Source: Clostridia bacterium (GTDB lineage: Bacteria > Bacillota > Clostridia > RGIG6154). From it: a DNA stretch of 6,626 nt. The stretch lies in assembly GCA_017622395.1 (NCBI GenBank), contig JAGARF010000085.1, positions 1 to 6,626 on the forward strand, given 5' to 3'. Below the pieces are notes generated by a model. It searched no databases and was not told the DNA's origin. It saw only the letters and a list, made by a program, of their open reading frames with translations. How positions within the stretch are numbered: position 1 is the first letter of the stretch; each line of letters opens with the position of its first letter. Both the position numbers and the translations under genes were made by a program. Below, piece after piece: positions 6,009 to 6,626 of the stretch.

Positions 6009-6626
6009 TTAATTTTTCAACACAACACAAGCCCAAGCTCCGCGTTCATATTCTTCTATAACTTTAAAGCCTTTTTCTTTTATTGTATCAACAACCTCGT
6101 CTTTTCTTTCGGATATAATTCCTGAAACAACAAGTGTGGAATTTTCTTTTAAGAATTCATTGAAATATGGGCTCATCGCCTTTAAAACATCTGCAACAAT
6201 GTTTGCAAAAATTACATCATATTTCTTATAGCCGATTTTCTGTCTTAAATCTGCATCATCTATAATATTTCCGCAGTGGGCATCAAAAACTTTCTTATCA
6301 AAATCGTTGCCCATTATGTTTTCACCTGCAATTTTAACGCTGTTCTGGTCGATATCTACTAAGTTAAGATGCTTTGCATCCATTAAAAGTGCACCTATTG
6401 ATAAAATACCGCTTCCGCATCCAAGGTCTAAAACCTCCTTGTCCTTTAAATCAAGTTTTTCCATAACCTCAAGACAAAGGGCGGTTGTTTCGTGTGTACC
6501 TGTACCAAAGCTCATACCAGGGTCTATTTCAAGGATTTTTCTGTTATCTTTATTTTCAACAGTTTCCCATGTTGGCTTGATTAAGAATTTATCACCTATG
6601 TTAAAGGGCTTGAAAAACTGTTTCCA
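6009..6626 (-). CDS. prmA: Ribosomal protein L11 methyltransferase PrmA, 5' part outside window
   Basis: The frame is open from the window edge to TAA at 6009-6011 and gives the last 205 residues; roughly the first 100 of a usual 300-315 are missing. PrmA uses S-adenosylmethionine to trimethylate lysine and the N-terminal amino group of ribosomal protein L11. In this fragment WKQFFKPFNIGDKFLIKPTW (1-20) and IDPGMSFGTGTHETT (34-48) are PrmA signatures. DLGCGSG (67-73) is the SAM-binding loop, LVDIDQNS has the acidic residue that holds the SAM ribose, and FANI (140-143) corresponds to the catalytic NPx-like motif of this family. In many Firmicutes prmA lies after dnaJ and before rsmE; here an aminotransferase follows instead. 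The Met at 6515 is internal (SFGTGTHETT follows it) and is not the start. Confidence 0.96.
   Translation of the reverse strand, partial: WKQFFKPFNIGDKFLIKPTWETVENKDNRKILEIDPGMSFGTGTHETTALCLEVMEKLDLKDKEVLDLGCGSGILSIGALLMDAKHLNLVDIDQNSVKIAGENIMGNDFDKKVFDAHCGNIIDDADLRQKIGYKKYDVIFANIVADVLKAMSPYFNEFLKENSTLVVSGIISERKDEVVDTIKEKGFKVIEEYERGAWACVVLKN

Noticed and set aside
6009..6515. prmA starting at the Met at 6515
   Set aside because: The frame continues upstream to the window edge with conserved PrmA residues (WKQFFKPF, IKPTWE, IDPG), so this Met is internal.

Overview
The window comes from an AT-rich, low-GC Gram-positive bacterium, most likely an anaerobic member of the Clostridia (gut type). 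The evidence is the strong purine-rich ribosome binding sites, the consensus sigma-A promoter, the tightly packed one-strand gene order, and a class of secreted DUF4430/alpha-barrel protein that I know mainly from gut Clostridia. This placement is an inference from style and gene families; no rRNA or tRNA is present. Every gene I can support lies on the minus strand, so transcription runs from high to low coordinates.

Right part (6626 to 2347): five closely spaced genes that look like one operon. In transcription order they are the 3' part of prmA (ribosomal protein L11 methyltransferase, running off the right edge), a fold-type I PLP aminotransferase, a 357-residue two-domain SGNH hydrolase (GxDLY-type N-terminal domain), a 214-residue single-domain SGNH/GDSL hydrolase, and a PHP-domain metal-dependent phosphoesterase. 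Gaps are 15, 1, 10 and 30 bases, and two ribosome binding sites overlap or abut the previous stop codon, so translation is probably coupled. None of these proteins has a signal peptide, so they should act in the cytoplasm. Their joint substrate is not evident.

Middle (2346 to 1811): the intergenic and leader region. It holds a palindromic repeat of a type scattered through many genomes (2252-2284), then a perfect TTGACA-17-TATAAT promoter (2161-2189). A cobalamin riboswitch aptamer follows (about 1955-2150), and then an expression platform with two consecutive intrinsic terminators (1918-1956 and 1843-1881). A candidate antiterminator hairpin (1874-1897) overlaps the second terminator.

Left part (1810 to 1): the gene controlled by that riboswitch. 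It encodes a secreted protein of at least 603 residues with a signal peptide, a DUF4430-like beta domain carrying an EF-hand-like loop, an Ig-like segment and an alpha/alpha barrel of the prenyltransferase/transcobalamin type. Its 3' end lies outside the window. DUF4430 and an alpha/alpha barrel are the two folds that make up animal intrinsic factor and transcobalamin, here in the opposite order. With the B12 riboswitch in front, the most economical reading is an extracellular corrinoid-binding protein made when B12 is scarce. This promoter, riboswitch and B12-binder unit is the most interesting system in the window.
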